This document shows, piece after piece, positions 21,910 to 33,566 of a DNA stretch of 64,000 bases. The position numbers and the translations under genes are program-made. How positions within the stretch are numbered: position 1 is the first letter of the stretch; every line of letters starts with the position of its first letter. Under the pieces are notes generated by a model. The model did not search any database. It worked only from the letters and a program-made list of their open reading frames with translations, and was not told where the DNA came from. The stretch comes from Zygaena filipendulae (Eukaryota; Arthropoda; Insecta; Lepidoptera; Zygaenidae), in NCBI GenBank assembly GCA_907165275.2, contig OU015652.1:8757001-8821000 (forward strand). Reading direction: 5' to 3'.

Positions 21910-24264
21910 ATGGATGATTTATTACTTAAGAGGCTAAGACTTCTCACTACTCAAATAGAATCTCTCTCGAATCAGGCTTTGAATCTCGGCTCTCTAACTA
22001 CTAACTTAATTCACGATGCAGAAGTGGTCAAGACTAAGTTACAAAGTCTCTTGACAAGATTCCAGGAAGATTTAACAAATTATTTTCGGATGGTGAACGT
22101 TCCTGCATCAGATGATATATGTGAAATCAGCGAAATACAGCTGAAAGCTGAAGAAAGTCTAGCGGAACTAGAAGTGAAATTGAAATTATTTCAAAATAAT
22201 ATTGAAACCTCACCGGTCAATAAGGTGACGGATACGATAACATCCTGCCGTCTACCTAAGCTGAATCTACCCGAATTTGAGGGTGATATATTGAATTGGC
22301 ATCAATTTTGGGATCAATTTCAATCGAACATCCACAATAGAAATATCAGCGATGTAGACAAATTGTTATACCTTAAATCTTCATTGATAGGAGAGGCAAA
22401 AAGGGCTATTGACGGTCTTGATACGACGAACAAGAACTACAGCATAGCTATTAAAACTCTTAAAGATAGATATGGCAAAGGTTCTCATCTGATTGATGCA
22501 CATTATTCAGCATTATCTAAAGTGGCTACTGCAGACTCAACAATAGTATCATGCCGGAAGGCATTAAATGAAATGGAGAAACATTTGCGGGTCTTAGAGT
22601 CGCTAGGAGAAGATGTGAATCACAATCACCTGCGTCATCTCATATTCAGCAAATTTCCTGAAGATCTCATCTACGAGTTAAAATTAAAAACTAAAGATGT
22701 TGATGGATTGCTACGTTGCAAAGGACGCCTTCAGAATGCAGATTTGTCGTTTGACAAACGGTACCCGATATTGATTCCTAAGGAATGTGATTTTACGATT
22801 AATTTGATAAAGAAGGTCCACAGTGATAATTACCATGTAGGAGCAAATCACACACTCAGTCTCATTAGACAGTCATATTGGATACCACAGGGCAAATCTC
22901 AAGTTCAGAAAGTAATAAGGAGATGTTCAAGGTGTGTTAAGCACGGAGCTGGTCCATTTAAGTTGCCAACTACTCCAGCACTTCCTGCAGAAAGAGTGAG
23001 TTGCAGTGAACCATTTACTTTTGTGGGAATAGACTATATGGGTCCTGTACTTGTCAAGAATGGACAGAAAAGATGGATTTGTTTGTTCACTTGTTTAGCG
23101 ATTAGAGCTGTTCATTTAGAACTAGTACAAGATCTCACAGCCGAGGAAGGTTTATTAGCATTGAGAAGAATGATAGCGACCAGAAAGGTCCCTCAATTAA
23201 TTACAACAGATAACGCTACTCATTTTAAACTTATATCAGAAATTCTCTCGAAGCAATATTGTGTTGTTAACAAGATTAAATGGAGATTCATACCACAACT
23301 AGCACCGTGGTATGGTGGATTCTACGAGAGACTAATTGGTTTAACTAAGAACTGTATGAAACGAACATTAGCAAAACACATGCTTTCAGATAGTCAACTA
23401 ACTACAGTTGTCAAAGAAATTGAAGCCGTATTAAATTCACGACCACTCACATGCGTAGATTCAGAATTGGACATAATTTTAAAACCAGTTGATTTTCTTA
23501 CACCTGGAAATTGCATTACTATGGAAGAATCAGTTGAAGATTGTATAGACAAAGGTACTACGATTAAAGTCGATCTTATAAAAAGTTGGAGAAGAGGTCT
23601 CATTATCTTAAGAGAATTTAAAGAGATGTTTGTGAACAGATACTTGCTAAGTCTTCGAGAAAGGTATCAACACTCGCTTAAAGAACCGCGCGTCACTTCG
23701 AAACTATCTCCAGCGATAGGACAGATAGTTCAAATAAAAGGAGAAAACAAGAATAGAGAAACCTGGAAAATAGGAAAAATTGTTTCTCTAAAAAAGGGAA
23801 GTGATGGTTTATGCAGAGTAGCCATAGTAAAAGTCGGAGATAAAGAGTTTACAAGGTCAATAGCACATCTCTACCCTCTTGAAGCTCAAGAATCAGAAGG
23901 AGACATTGATATGAGATTCGAAAAGGAAAATATCTCTGAGGAATATGCTCCTGCAATTTTAATAGAACCTTTAGAGGAAAGTATAGACAAACAAACAATT
24001 ATCTCAGAGGAGGCAGAACCTGAAGAGAACCCACCATCGGAGCAAGTTGAAGAACAAACACAGGATGATGTCGATAGCGAAGTCGTAGATCAAGAAATGA
24101 GAGAATTAGATAAAGAGGTTAGCGAGTCAGAGAGATTTGAGCCACTAAAGAGAGACAGCGAAAAGGAAGAAGAGGGTCAAGGGACCAGATTGAGGAGAGT
24201 TGCAGCCACTAAAGCTCTACAGAAGATAAGAGAGTGGACGAGCAATTTGTTATGCCTATTCTAA
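21910..24264 (+). CDS. Gag-integrase fusion ORF of BEL/Pao element
   Basis: A 784-residue uninterrupted ORF. Residues 1-75 look helical or coiled; about 112-262 resemble the DUF1759 Gag region (LPKLNLPEFEGD, NWHQFWDQF). Near residue 264 the sequence jumps in frame to the start of integrase (GLLRCKGRL). The zinc-binding set is H304, H309, C339, C342. The catalytic triad is D375 (FVGIDYMG), D434 (TTDNA) and E473 (GGFYERL). A DUF5641-like domain (about 555-660) and an acidic C-tail (665-784) follow. Missing are the CCHC knuckle, aspartic protease, RT with its YxDD box, and RNase H. The integrase looks catalytically complete by motif; activity is not known. The start is ATG 21910 (ATCATGG). It is a mobile-element protein, not a host gene. 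Confidence 0.88.
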   Translation: MDDLLLKRLRLLTTQIESLSNQALNLGSLTTNLIHDAEVVKTKLQSLLTRFQEDLTNYFRMVNVPASDDICEISEIQLKAEESLAELEVKLKLFQNNIETSPVNKVTDTITSCRLPKLNLPEFEGDILNWHQFWDQFQSNIHNRNISDVDKLLYLKSSLIGEAKRAIDGLDTTNKNYSIAIKTLKDRYGKGSHLIDAHYSALSKVATADSTIVSCRKALNEMEKHLRVLESLGEDVNHNHLRHLIFSKFPEDLIYELKLKTKDVDGLLRCKGRLQNADLSFDKRYPILIPKECDFTINLIKKVHSDNYHVGANHTLSLIRQSYWIPQGKSQVQKVIRRCSRCVKHGAGPFKLPTTPALPAERVSCSEPFTFVGIDYMGPVLVKNGQKRWICLFTCLAIRAVHLELVQDLTAEEGLLALRRMIATRKVPQLITTDNATHFKLISEILSKQYCVVNKIKWRFIPQLAPWYGGFYERLIGLTKNCMKRTLAKHMLSDSQLTTVVKEIEAVLNSRPLTCVDSELDIILKPVDFLTPGNCITMEESVEDCIDKGTTIKVDLIKSWRRGLIILREFKEMFVNRYLLSLRERYQHSLKEPRVTSKLSPAIGQIVQIKGENKNRETWKIGKIVSLKKGSDGLCRVAIVKVGDKEFTRSIAHLYPLEAQESEGDIDMRFEKENISEEYAPAILIEPLEESIDKQTIISEEAEPEENPPSEQVEEQTQDDVDSEVVDQEMRELDKEVSESERFEPLKRDSEKEEEGQGTRLRRVAATKALQKIREWTSNLLCLF

Positions 24265-24283
24265 ATTTTGTTCCGGCCGGGAG
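24265..24283 (+). other. Short 3' untranslated stretch and polypurine-like tract
   Basis: Only 19 bases separate the stop codon from the 3' LTR. GGCCGGGAG directly before the LTR is the best candidate polypurine tract, though it is short and interrupted by two cytosines. Confidence 0.45.
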
Positions 24284-25516
24284 TGTCGCGAAGCGCATCG
24301 ATGTCTTCGCGAAATGTTTGGATCTATGGTGAGAATAATGGCAACATTAGTCTATGGTTGAATTACAATAGAATACGATTTATCTGTGACACATCTGAAA
24401 TGGTTTAACTCTATGATTTTGCTTATTACGTAATCTCCGGTTCCGTTAGTTATGATAATTTCTACCTACCTCGACATTTTCAATAATGCAGTTAGTTAGT
24501 GAGGGGTGCACGAGGCTGGGAGAGAGAAGGAGCGGGACAAGGTGGCCTGGCGTCAAGCGCAGATGGTGAAATCAAAGCTAAGTACCTAGGCTAAGTCACT
24601 AAACTAATCGTCTAACTAAGTACATAAACATTCTTTGAGTGTAACGATATAATAATTTCATAGCTTCTAATTGTTAGCTAGCCTAATGGGTGCGCACTCT
24701 TCTAGGATACGAGATGGATGTGAGGGGGTTATGTATAATGGTTATAAGAACGTCTTTGTGAAGGGACAGTGAAAGAAGGTTAATATGATGCAGGATGAGT
24801 AAACGCGAAGACGGGAGTAAAGCTCATCTCTGCGGGTTCCCTGGGGGAACCAACGATGAACATGATCACATGGACGCGGCAGCGTTATAGCGAGCCCCTT
24901 CCATGTGAAGCTTCCGTATGAAGCCAAAGATAATAAATGATGCAGGATGGGCAACAAGGACGGTTGTAAAGCATCTCTGCGGGTTCCCTAGGGGAACCAG
25001 GGATAACCATGACCGCATGGACGGGCAGACGAGGCACCGTTACCATAAGCCCCGTCCATGTGAGGCCTCACCGGGAGGTACGAATTAATGATCAAAGATA
25101 ATGTCCACATCCAAGTAAACCATCAAAGTCATAATCAGCTATAGTATTATAATAGGAGCCGAGCTGCTTGCGGAGCATTGTACAATATAACCTTCACACA
25201 TCCATAGCTAGGATTGTAGGATTGATAAACCACTAGGTCTTAGGGCATCCCAACGGTGATGTCATCTTCCATTTTACTGTGCAGGACACCGAGTAGGAGA
25301 GAGGCCAGAGACAGGGCAGTCCGACGAGCCCGCTATGAATAATAACGCAGGTATGACTCCAAAGTGATAGTATATTCAATTCGGCGACATTCTGTTCCAT
25401 TATGCATCCCTTTGTATTAATATTGTATATAATGTTATAAACATTATAATAGTTATCCCCTAAATGAGCCTGAGTTGCTATAGCAGATAAATGGAAAAGA
25501 ATGCCCCTCGCCGACA
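24284..25516 (+). repeat. 3' LTR of BEL/Pao element
   Basis: Same length and, as far as I compared by eye, the same sequence as the 5' LTR. It is followed by CTAGC, the second copy of the target duplication. Confidence 0.92.
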
Positions 25517-25619
25517 CTAGCGTCCAATTACCAATACCGGTATGGGCTATTATTTCGCTTATCAAATATAGGTAGTTACGACAGATATAACATTACGTGT
25601 AAACAAAATTGACTTGTAC

Positions 25620-25800
25620 GCACTAACGTATAAAGAATGTTCAACAGCCAAGTCACTCAACATTAACTATAATAATAAAGAAATTTCAGTAAGGAACCTT
25701 AGCATGGCACGACTTTGTCTAGATTTCATTACTTTTTAGAGATAAACAAGTAGCTCTTTCAAGACTTGGCTAGTTTTTTACAGAATGGCTTTGGTGGGAT
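25620..25800 (-). repeat. Inverted partner of the 17714-17880 arm
   Basis: Reading the minus strand gives ACTAGCCAAGTCTTG, CTTGTTTATCTCTAAA, AATCTAGACAAAG and TTATTATTATAGTTAATG in the same order as the left arm, at roughly 90 percent identity by eye. With the BEL element removed, the two arms would be about 400 bp apart. Confidence 0.7.
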
Positions 25801-26280
25801 TAGGAAAGTCATAGAGACATATACGTAGGTATGTTACTTTAGCATAATTGAATATTGATTAATTGACATAACCTAACCATCCATACAGCTATAACTTATT
25901 GATTGGAACGTATTGGTAGGTAATCAATCAAGCCTAGGTATGTATATAAATGGTCCAATGAAACTAGAGCTAATTAGACCAAGACGCTTTTGTAATAGAG
26001 TTATTTGTAGTAGGTAGGTAGTACAAGTAGACAAATAGCGCTTATCAATTAATTGCTGAAACGAACCAAAGATATCGACACGGCCATCTTTCCGTTCTGC
26101 AGATTTACCAGGTGTACCTTCTATCGAGAATCTCGATTTGAGATGCGTCAATATAAGTTCTGAAACTAAGACACATAGAGAAAAATTCTAAAACCATGTC
26201 GTGGATTTTTCAAAGAAGAAGAAGAAAAACGGTACCTATTCATAAGTTTAACGAAAATATCAACAAGAAAATGATTGTCA
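25801..26280. other. Unassigned intergenic sequence
   Basis: No supported gene or named repeat. Confidence 0.4.
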
Positions 26281-26499
26281 TCCCTACTAATATTATAAAT
26301 GCTAAAGTAACACTGTCCTCTGTCTGTCAGTCTGTCCGTCTGTTAAGCTTTCACGATTTAACGACTCAATCGATCATCATGAAATTTTGCATACACATTG
26401 TCAGGGTTACAGAGAAGGACATAAGGTACTTTTTATGTAGGAACTCCCGCGGGAACTCCGAAATTAACGCGGATGAAATCACGGGGAACAGCTAGTATT
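26281..26499 (+). repeat. SINE-like copy, forward (body type b), near full length
   Basis: Starts CCCTACTAATATTATAAATG, has CTGTCTGTCAGTCTGTCCGT and GCTTTCACGATTTAACG, and ends TCACGGGGAACAGCTAGTAT. Confidence 0.85.
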
Positions 26500-26867
26500 C
26501 CTCTCAAAATATTAACAGTTAGGCTAAGTCGTAATGTAAAAAAACTAGGACGCCATACATTAAATCAACCAATGGATGTAATAAAATAAATTAACACACA
26601 GAAGGTGTGTTTTTTTATAATTTCTGAAGATGAAGGTCCAAAGTTTTGCAGTTTAAACTGAGCGGTTATTTTTTTATTCTACTCCAGCAACTTCTTTTTA
26701 TTTAATATTGTTTTGTATATTTACTGGATTTTTTAAATACTCATGTGATTGTGCAAACCAAAAAGCTTTCTTTTTCTTTTCAAAGAATAGCTCCTAATTA
26801 AGTCACTGGCAGGGGCTATTTTAAATTCCTTTCTCTTGCTCTCTTACAGTAAAAAAACAAATAATAA

Positions 26868-27150
26868 GCGGGTTTCCCGCGTGAGTTTCGGGATTCCTGC
26901 AAGAACTGCAAAGTAGCCTAATTTTCTTCTTGTAACATCAGCTAATTAGTAGTGAAAGTCATCTGACCAATCATTTCGGAGATTTACCCGCGTGAGTTTC
27001 GGAATTCGCGCCAGGAACACCAATCTTCTTTCATATTCTCCTTCTCCTTATAAAAATACAACAAAAAAAGAATTAGGGAAATTGGTCCAGTAATTGTCCA
27101 CGCGTGATGTCGCGACCAAGGGAAATAGGGATTCATTTTTATATAGATTT
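26868..27150 (-). repeat. SINE-like repeat, body type e, with two tail-like segments
   Basis: CCCGCGTGAGTTTCGGGATTCC, AACATCAGCTAATTAGTAGTG and a second CCCGCGTGAGTTTCGGAATTC about 105 bases later. The duplicated layout is the same as at 32582-32765. Confidence 0.6.
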
Positions 27151-28676
27151 AGACTTAGAACTAATTAGACTAGTATACTAGTATAGTATTATATTATCTG
27201 TGGTACTAGTATATATTAGTACCTACCTAAACTACCTATTGCAACTGCTGTAAATCCTTACTTTTAATATTTTTATATCTTATAAGTATTTTAACTTCAA
27301 ATTTAATGATGAATTATGATCAATTAATTATTAAATAAGTATATAAAATTGTCTGGATATTATGAAAGTTTGTTTGCAACAAAGAGCGTTGCCTGGCAAC
27401 TTCAGAAAATAATTATCTTGAATTCCCCGTATCAAATTTGCCAACTAATAAAAGTTAATACGAGTACAATAAAATTAAATCCTGGGGAAAGTTTTCAACT
27501 CATTAATTTAGATGAATAAAGTGTACGAAATATACTTCTGTATACGAAGTATCTTTTGCTAACCTGGAGGAGAGAGATTGGAAACGATCAGATATGGAAT
27601 AATTAGCTTGTGACAAGTGACATTATGGATTAATATCAAAGTAGGTTACGATTTTCGGCTGTTCCCTTCTGGTTAGATGGGGATTTCCTTGGGAACTCCC
27701 ATACGTTACGTAATAGGTAAATGATGTACATTGTAAATGATAGTAAAAACCGCATCAAAATTCGTTGCATAGTTTAGAAAAGAACTGAGCGGATACAAGG
27801 ACAGATCAAAATTTTCTTGAGATTGGTGACTCTTATTGACGTCACTGAAATTTACAATTATTATGACAGCACCCATAAAATATCCACCTTTCCCAGCTTC
27901 CTAGTGCTATGGCTGAAGAGAAGAAACTGCACAACAAACTCCCCAGTAGCACGCTGTCAGTTTAAAGTTATAATACAAGTGTTAACTTATATTGCAATTT
28001 TATTAATTACAATATAATTACAATAAAAAAGAGTCGTAACTAAAAACAAACTTTTTAATTGTAAGGTACAGAGTCATTAGGAGTCATAAGGATTATCTAT
28101 AAAATACTAGACAAGATAATATGACCATTCTGCTGACTGCACACCCGTTCACGTGTATGACGTGCTCGTAAGCCTCGTCCCGCTCAACCATATGAGAAGG
28201 AACCGGGCAACCTGACTCACACGCCACTTGACTCTAACATATGATATGAATACATTGTTCTATACAATAAATCGAAGTTTATTAATACTCAGCATGGTTT
28301 ATTATTATTAAAAAAAATCACTTACTTGTTATCTCGTTATTAATTAAAAATATTCTGCTATCACCACTCAGTTAATGAGTATATAATAAATAAAAAATCA
28401 CATGGGTATATAATATAGCCTCATTTTTATCTTTGATTTTATTAATATTTGCCATGCGGCTTATAAAAAAAAAACAGTATTGTTGATATCTCGTTATTAA
28501 TTAAAAACATTCAGTTACTCATCTTTTATTTATCAGAGAGGCTTAGGATATACATAATATAATTATAATATAGTAACGTATTTTCTTTATTTTTCATTAA
28601 ATAATTAATTACATTAAATAATTACTTGCGATGATAGCTCAGTGACCACGAATATATTAAATAAGTTGAATATCCT
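27151..28676. other. Unassigned AT-rich sequence
   Basis: A weak SINE-like remnant may lie at about 27655-27805 (GGCTGTTCCCTTCTGG, AACCGCATCAAAATTCGTTG). Otherwise no gene, RNA or repeat recognised. Confidence 0.4.
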
Positions 28677-28877
28677 ACTAATATTATAAATGTGAAAGTG
28701 TGGATGTTTGGATAATTGTTTCTCAATCACGCAAAAACGGCTGAACGGATTTGGATGAAATCTGGCATGCACGTTGTCAGGGGTACTGACAGAGAAAGAT
28801 ATAGGGTACTTTTATCCCGGAATTCTCGCGGGAACTCCGAAATTACCGCGGGTGAAACCGCGGGGCACAGCTATAGT
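28677..28877 (+). repeat. SINE-like copy, forward, well preserved
   Basis: CCTACTAATATTATAAATGTG through CACGCAAAAACGGCTGAACG and ACGTTGTCAGGGGTACTGAC to GAAACCGCGGGGCACAGCTA. Confidence 0.85.
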
Positions 28878-29944
28878 ATATAATAAAATGATATTATTTT
28901 TTTAAGTAAAAAAAATATTCACAAAAATCGAGTACGCATATTATCAACATTGTTAGTCCACATTTTTATTTCATGTTTTCTCTGTTAGTTATCAGTGTTT
29001 TTATCAAGAGTTTTTTTTTAATTATGTACATCTAAGTAGGTGTGAGTTATCGACAGAAGTCCTTCTTTCTTTACACCTTATATACCTACAGCATAATATT
29101 ATGATTGACTATGGCTATTTCTAGATTATTTCACTACCTTTCTGTAAAATCGGTAATTTTTATAATATTTTTCATTACCCATACTCGGAAAGTAGGTCTG
29201 AAGTTGCCTGAGAAGCGGGTTGAAAGTAACACTTTTCAGCCCTAGGGAGAATCGCTTTCAACTGACAGCTGGATACTGCAGAAACTCAAGTTTTTTTTAT
29301 ATCATAGGGGGCATACTTGCTGGCCAGTAGCACACCTAATGGTTGATTTATGTAAAATAAAATTCACTAATTTTCTCATTCTTTAGCTAATTCCTATTTT
29401 TATTTTGACTTTCCTTGCATTCCTTCTCTGTATCCCTGACAACGTGTATACAAATTTCCATAATGATCCGTTGAGCCGTTGAGGCGTGAAAGCGTAACAA
29501 ACAAACTAACACACAAACTCACTTTCACTGTTGTATTGTAATTAACTGTAGGCGTTTTTTTCTTTATCCTATTTTGTAAGTATTTATAGTAGGCACTTAG
29601 TCACTTATCTCCTTATATTTTTTAAATACCTACTATAAAATGATCTAAATACGTCCAGCAAAAAACAAATATCTATGTAGTAAATGATTCAATTAGGTAC
29701 AGTATATTAAAATTAAATAGTTACACAATATAATCGAATACAACGTCTGAATAGCTCTTGAGAAATTGATATCCTCTAATGAACTCCGTCACCTGCCAGT
29801 GGCAAATACGAATCAAGATTTATATATATAAATAGGTATATAAGGTTACTGGTAAGACCTAAAACACATAGCGCTACTCATTCTATAGTTTCATTACCTA
29901 AAATTGAAATCACATAGATACCTAATAATAATATTTCGAAAGTA
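28878..29944. repeat. Mixed repeat fragments
   Basis: 29161-29272 (ATACTCGGAAAGTAGGTCTG, AGGGAGAATCGCTTTCAACT) is repeated at 48185-48285. 29395-29540 holds a reverse type-b SINE body (TATCCCTGACAACGTGTATA, GTTGAGGCGTGAAAGCGTAA). The rest is unassigned. Confidence 0.55.
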
Positions 29945-30272
29945 TATCTATACTACAAAGAGTAGAATTCGCGATTCTGTACATTGAATATTTTTACCTA
30001 AAATTGAGAGGGGTGATAAAAGAAGCACAAAAAACCAAGCACAAAAAAAAGTTTTTAAAATTCTTTTCTGTCTGTCTACCTGTCTGTCGGTCTGTCTGTC
30101 TGTTCGTGATAATCTCCGAATCTACTAAACAGATTGTCGTACGGTTTTCACAGGTAGATTAAGCTTAGCCTGGAGCTACATATAGGCTTTGTTTCATTGA
30201 AATCGGATGTCGGGAAAAAAAGTTGTTGTATAAAAACCTTTCGCGTGGGTGAAACCGCGGGGCACAGCTAGT
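29945..30272 (+). repeat. SINE-like copy, forward (body type d)
   Basis: TCTGTACATTGAATATTTTT, AAATTGAGAGGGGTGATAAA, a (CTGT)n-rich stretch, TCGTGATAATCTCCGAATC, GTTTCATTGAAATCGGATG and the tail GAAACCGCGGGGCACAGCTA. This is the most complete example of its type here. Confidence 0.75.
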
Positions 30273-30339
30273 GGTGAATAAGTGCTTTTTATATATAAGG
30301 GCACCTGTTATCTATGTGGAACTGGGTTCTTCTTAGCAC

Positions 30340-30450
30340 AGGCGTGTTTAATTCTTTTCACCTTTTTTATTTTATGTACATGTTTATAACGGTGTATACT
30401 TTCAACCCTGTAAATATTTGCAGCTAGTTTTGCCACACCTTATATTGACT
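30340..30450 (-). repeat. Fragment of the TTTGCCACA/AAATATTT foldback family
   Basis: GGTGTATACTTTCAACCCTG, TAAATATTTGCAGC and TTTTGCCACACC match the arm of the element at 34310-34670. Confidence 0.6.
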
Positions 30451-30658
30451 TAATACAATTTCAACAGTTTTCAAACACGCCGTGTGTTCTAAGCCCTACT
30501 GTAACAGCTGTTGCAGACCCTCTTGTTATTACGAATCATTCCTAATTTAATCTTAGATGCTGTTTCATGTTTCTTGCTTCCCACTGTTTCATGCAGAATC
30601 AATCTTTACTAATTTGTTGTAATTAATTTACTAATTCTTGACCGCGGTTTGTGTTTTT

Positions 30659-30897
30659 TTAATCCGTCCTATAGATTCATAAAAAATATTAGACGCGTAT
30701 TTTTTTCTTTTTTTACGTAAGCAGAAAATAACGGAGATAGTTCGAAATGTCGCATGACGTCACAAGCAGGTAGAATATGACGTTACGAGCCCCTACTTTT
30801 AACGCGCTTTAACCAAATATAATTTCATTGATTTGAAAAAGCAAAATATTATTACGTGTCAATTATTATATTATTTTTTTATTATCTGACGGACTTA
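30659..30897. mobile_element. MITE with TCCGTC termini, copy 1
   Basis: AATCCGTCC at the left and GACGGACTT at the right. The interior has TATTAGACGCGTATTTTTTT, ATAACGGAGATAG and GCATGACGTCAC. Related copies are at 46066-46326 and 50266-50422. Confidence 0.65.
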
Positions 30898-31069
30898 ACA
30901 GAATTCAGAAAAATAAATCAAATGTCCTATTGCCCCTATGTAAATCTAAATTTCATCTAAATAAGTGTGCCTGTACCTGATTGAGTAACAAACATCATCA
31001 CAAACTTTCACATTTATTTGTTTGATTGGAAGTCTCAAGCCATACTATCTATCTATCTTCTATCTATCT

Positions 31070-31215
31070 ATACTATAATAAAAGAATAGAATCCGTGATT
31101 CTGTACATTGAATATTTTTAAGAAAAATTGACAGGAGGCGATAAAAGAAGAGTAACCAACCACAAAAAAAGTTTTTAAAATTCTTTTCTGTCTGTCTGTC
31201 TGTTCGCGATTATTA
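31070..31215 (+). repeat. 5' half of a type-d SINE-like copy
   Basis: TCTGTACATTGAATATTTTT to TCTTTTCTGTCTGTCTGTCT, truncated after TTCGCGATTATT. Confidence 0.65.
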
Positions 31216-31599
31216 TATCCTTTTTTTTTCCAGTTTAAAAACATTACTACAAATTAGCATAACAGCGCAACACAGACCTTCTAAGGTTAATAATTTAATT
31301 AATGGCTTTATGAATCATCATAAGTTGTTATCTAGAGTGCACATAGGCACTACTTTTGTATAGATTAGGTAATTTTTTAATAACATTTAAATATAGTAAA
31401 AGTATGAATGATTTGTGATTTTGATTTGTGATGATGATGACGACACATTGACTTACATCGGCGCTGGATCTTATCCACAAGTTAAAAAAAAACCAAAACC
31501 ACGCATATAAAACTCGATAGCGAAGACGACTAGTACAAAAGACGAATTGCGAAATTTTGTAGATTGTAAATAAAGTTGTATCTATACCTACTATAAGTA

Positions 31600-31790
31600 T
31601 ATACAGAGGAAAGATTTGATTTTTTGTTTGTTACGATTTAACTCAGAAACTACAGGACCAATATCAAAAATTCTTTCAGCATTAGAATGCTACGTTATCC
31701 CTGAGTTAACATAGACTATATTGTAACGCGGAGTTCCCGGGGAACTCCGAAATTACCGCGGGTAAAACCACGGGGAACAGCTATACCTAC
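31600..31790 (+). repeat. SINE-like copy, forward
   Basis: GTTTGTTACGATTTAACTC, TTCTTTCAGCATTAGAATGC, TTATCCCTGAGTTAACATAG and the tail ACCACGGGGAACAGCTA. Confidence 0.8.
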
Positions 31791-32581
31791 GTAATAAAAC
31801 AGTAAAAATATGATGGAATACGTATGGCCCGTTTGTATTTTATTTATGTGCACAGTTAATATCTGATACCAAAGCTGGGAATGTATGTATGCCTCCGGAC
31901 GTATTTTTATATTTGATCCGTAATAAATTGTAACCGTGTCTATGTACTTACCTATATGTACTGTGTGGAAATATATTCATAAAAAGTATAAAACGTTAAC
32001 GATTTATTTAATGTAGGTACAATGTAGGACGTGTATTGTGCACTACAGATAACCTATAACAGTCTGTAATATCCTTTATTTATCTATACGTATAATGTTA
32101 TATAGATTCCTATGTATTATATTATGAAGGAAATATTTTGTTATAATACCTGTATAATAAGGGATACTGTACTTACTTACTAACGTATTATTCAATTAAA
32201 ATTATATAGACGCATAAAATTTATTACTTACTATTTAACTGTACAAAATACTTAGGTAGTTTATATTTAATAGAACTTAATAAATATAAACTTTAGACAT
32301 AATTGTAACAGAACAAAAAGTTTAAATACTTATTTGATATTATTTAATAGTTAGGTATTTGTGAATATGTAAAATTTTAATAATGTAACTATTAAATAAA
32401 GAAAAGTATTTTCCATATTAACTCGTTTCCTTGTTGTTATAGATATTGCCCTCTTGAGTGAATTCCTAAAGACGATTGCACGGAGTTCACGTTCCCTCAG
32501 CGTTCCTTCATAGTTCATTCTCTTATCAGGATAAAGGAATCACTATTACTGAAATGTGGTATCTAATAAATTTACTCTATA
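31791..32581. other. Unassigned AT-rich sequence
   Basis: Nothing supported. Confidence 0.4.
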
Positions 32582-32765
32582 CTAGCTGTCACCCGTGGTT
32601 TCACTCGCGTGAGATTTGGGATTCCCGTAAGAACTCCAAGGTAACCTGATTTACTCAGTATAACATCAGCTAATTAGCAGTGAAAGTTCCGTCCAAATCG
32701 GCCCAACCGTTTCGGAGATTCACCCGCGTGAGTTTCGGATTTCCCGCAGGAACTTCACACTTCTT
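32582..32765 (-). repeat. SINE-like copy, reverse (body type e)
   Basis: ACTAGCTGTCACCCGTGG, GATTCCCGTAAGAACTCC, AACATCAGCTAATTAGCAGTG, CGTTTCGGAGATTCACCCG and a second GTGAGTTTCGGATTTCCCG. Confidence 0.7.
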
Positions 32766-33250
32766 TTTAACCGACTTCCAAAAAGGAGGCGGTTATGCAT
32801 TCGGTTGTATGTATTTTTTTTTATGTATGTTCACCGATTACTCAAAGACGGTTGGACTATTTTCAAAAATTCTCTTTTTATTTGAAAGGATATACTCCCA
32901 ATTAGGTCCCATTGCCACCAAGTCGGGATCTGATGATGGGATCTTGGAGAAATCGAGGGAACTCTTCAAAAATTATAGGCACACCTATAGCGATTTGGGT
33001 ATTTTTTATAGTAAATCGTTCATTTGCTTTCGAAAAGCAAAATTTGAAGAAGTGGAACTGATGATGAAGACCACAGATGGTCATCAGAACTACTAAATAA
33101 TAGGTATTTCACAGATTCCGATTCGTTAACTTTAATGTGGTTTCTAAACAATTTATGTTCGTCGCAATGTATATGGTGAAGTGGAACTGATGGTGATGTA
33201 CCAGGAGAACTCCTCAACAATTAACGTCCCTGCATCGGAAAAAGCGATAT
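32766..33250. repeat. Interspersed repeat (ACCGACTTCCAAAAAGGAGG type)
   Basis: The start AACCGACTTCCAAAAAGGAG plus GTATGTATTTTTTTTTATG and TTCACCGATTACTCAAAGAC is a familiar dispersed lepidopteran motif; family assignment is from memory and tentative. A 138-codon open frame inside is not considered a gene. GAAGTGGAACTGATG occurs twice (about 33049 and 33179). Confidence 0.45.
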
Positions 33251-33566
33251 TTTGTAAAAGGTTATAAGCTGTTGACATTAGGCTATACTTAGAACTGTAA
33301 GTCTCTATCCCGGTTTATTTTTATTTTATATTTTGTACCTACTAATAATAGTTTTTAAGTTCGGGTCCTGGAGACCTATAATACAGGTTATCCTAGATTA
33401 GGCTCCAGATCTCCTACTTTTCTTAATTAAAACACTCTTCATGTACTTAATTTGTGGAGATGAATAAATGATATTATTATTATTATTATTATTATTATTG
33501 TAACTTAGAGAAATTACGAACTAAGTCACTTAAAAGCGAGAAATAAACAAATTTTTAACAAAAAAA
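33251..33566. other. Unassigned, with (ATT)n microsatellite
   Basis: An ATT run of about nine units at 33473-33500. It follows GAGATGAATAAATGAT and could be a LINE 3' tail remnant, but no coding part remains. Confidence 0.4.

Larger units (their letters stand above)
18187..25516 (+). mobile_element. BEL/Pao-type LTR retrotransposon, internally deleted
   Basis: The 7330-bp element has two 1233-bp LTRs (18187-19419 and 24284-25516) that begin TGTCGC and end GACA. It is flanked by the 5-bp direct repeat CTAGC (18182-18186 and 25517-25521). The internal region is about 4.9 kb and has one 784-codon ORF in which Gag is fused to integrase; protease, RT and RNase H are absent. BEL/Pao assignment rests on the Gag (DUF1759-like) and integrase plus DUF5641-like sequence. 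LTRs of equal length and seemingly identical sequence indicate recent insertion. Since it lacks RT it must have been copied by enzymes from another element. Confidence 0.9.

Noticed and set aside
32680..33096. A 138-codon open frame
   Set aside because: It runs through a SINE tail and an interspersed repeat; no domain and no splice signals fit.
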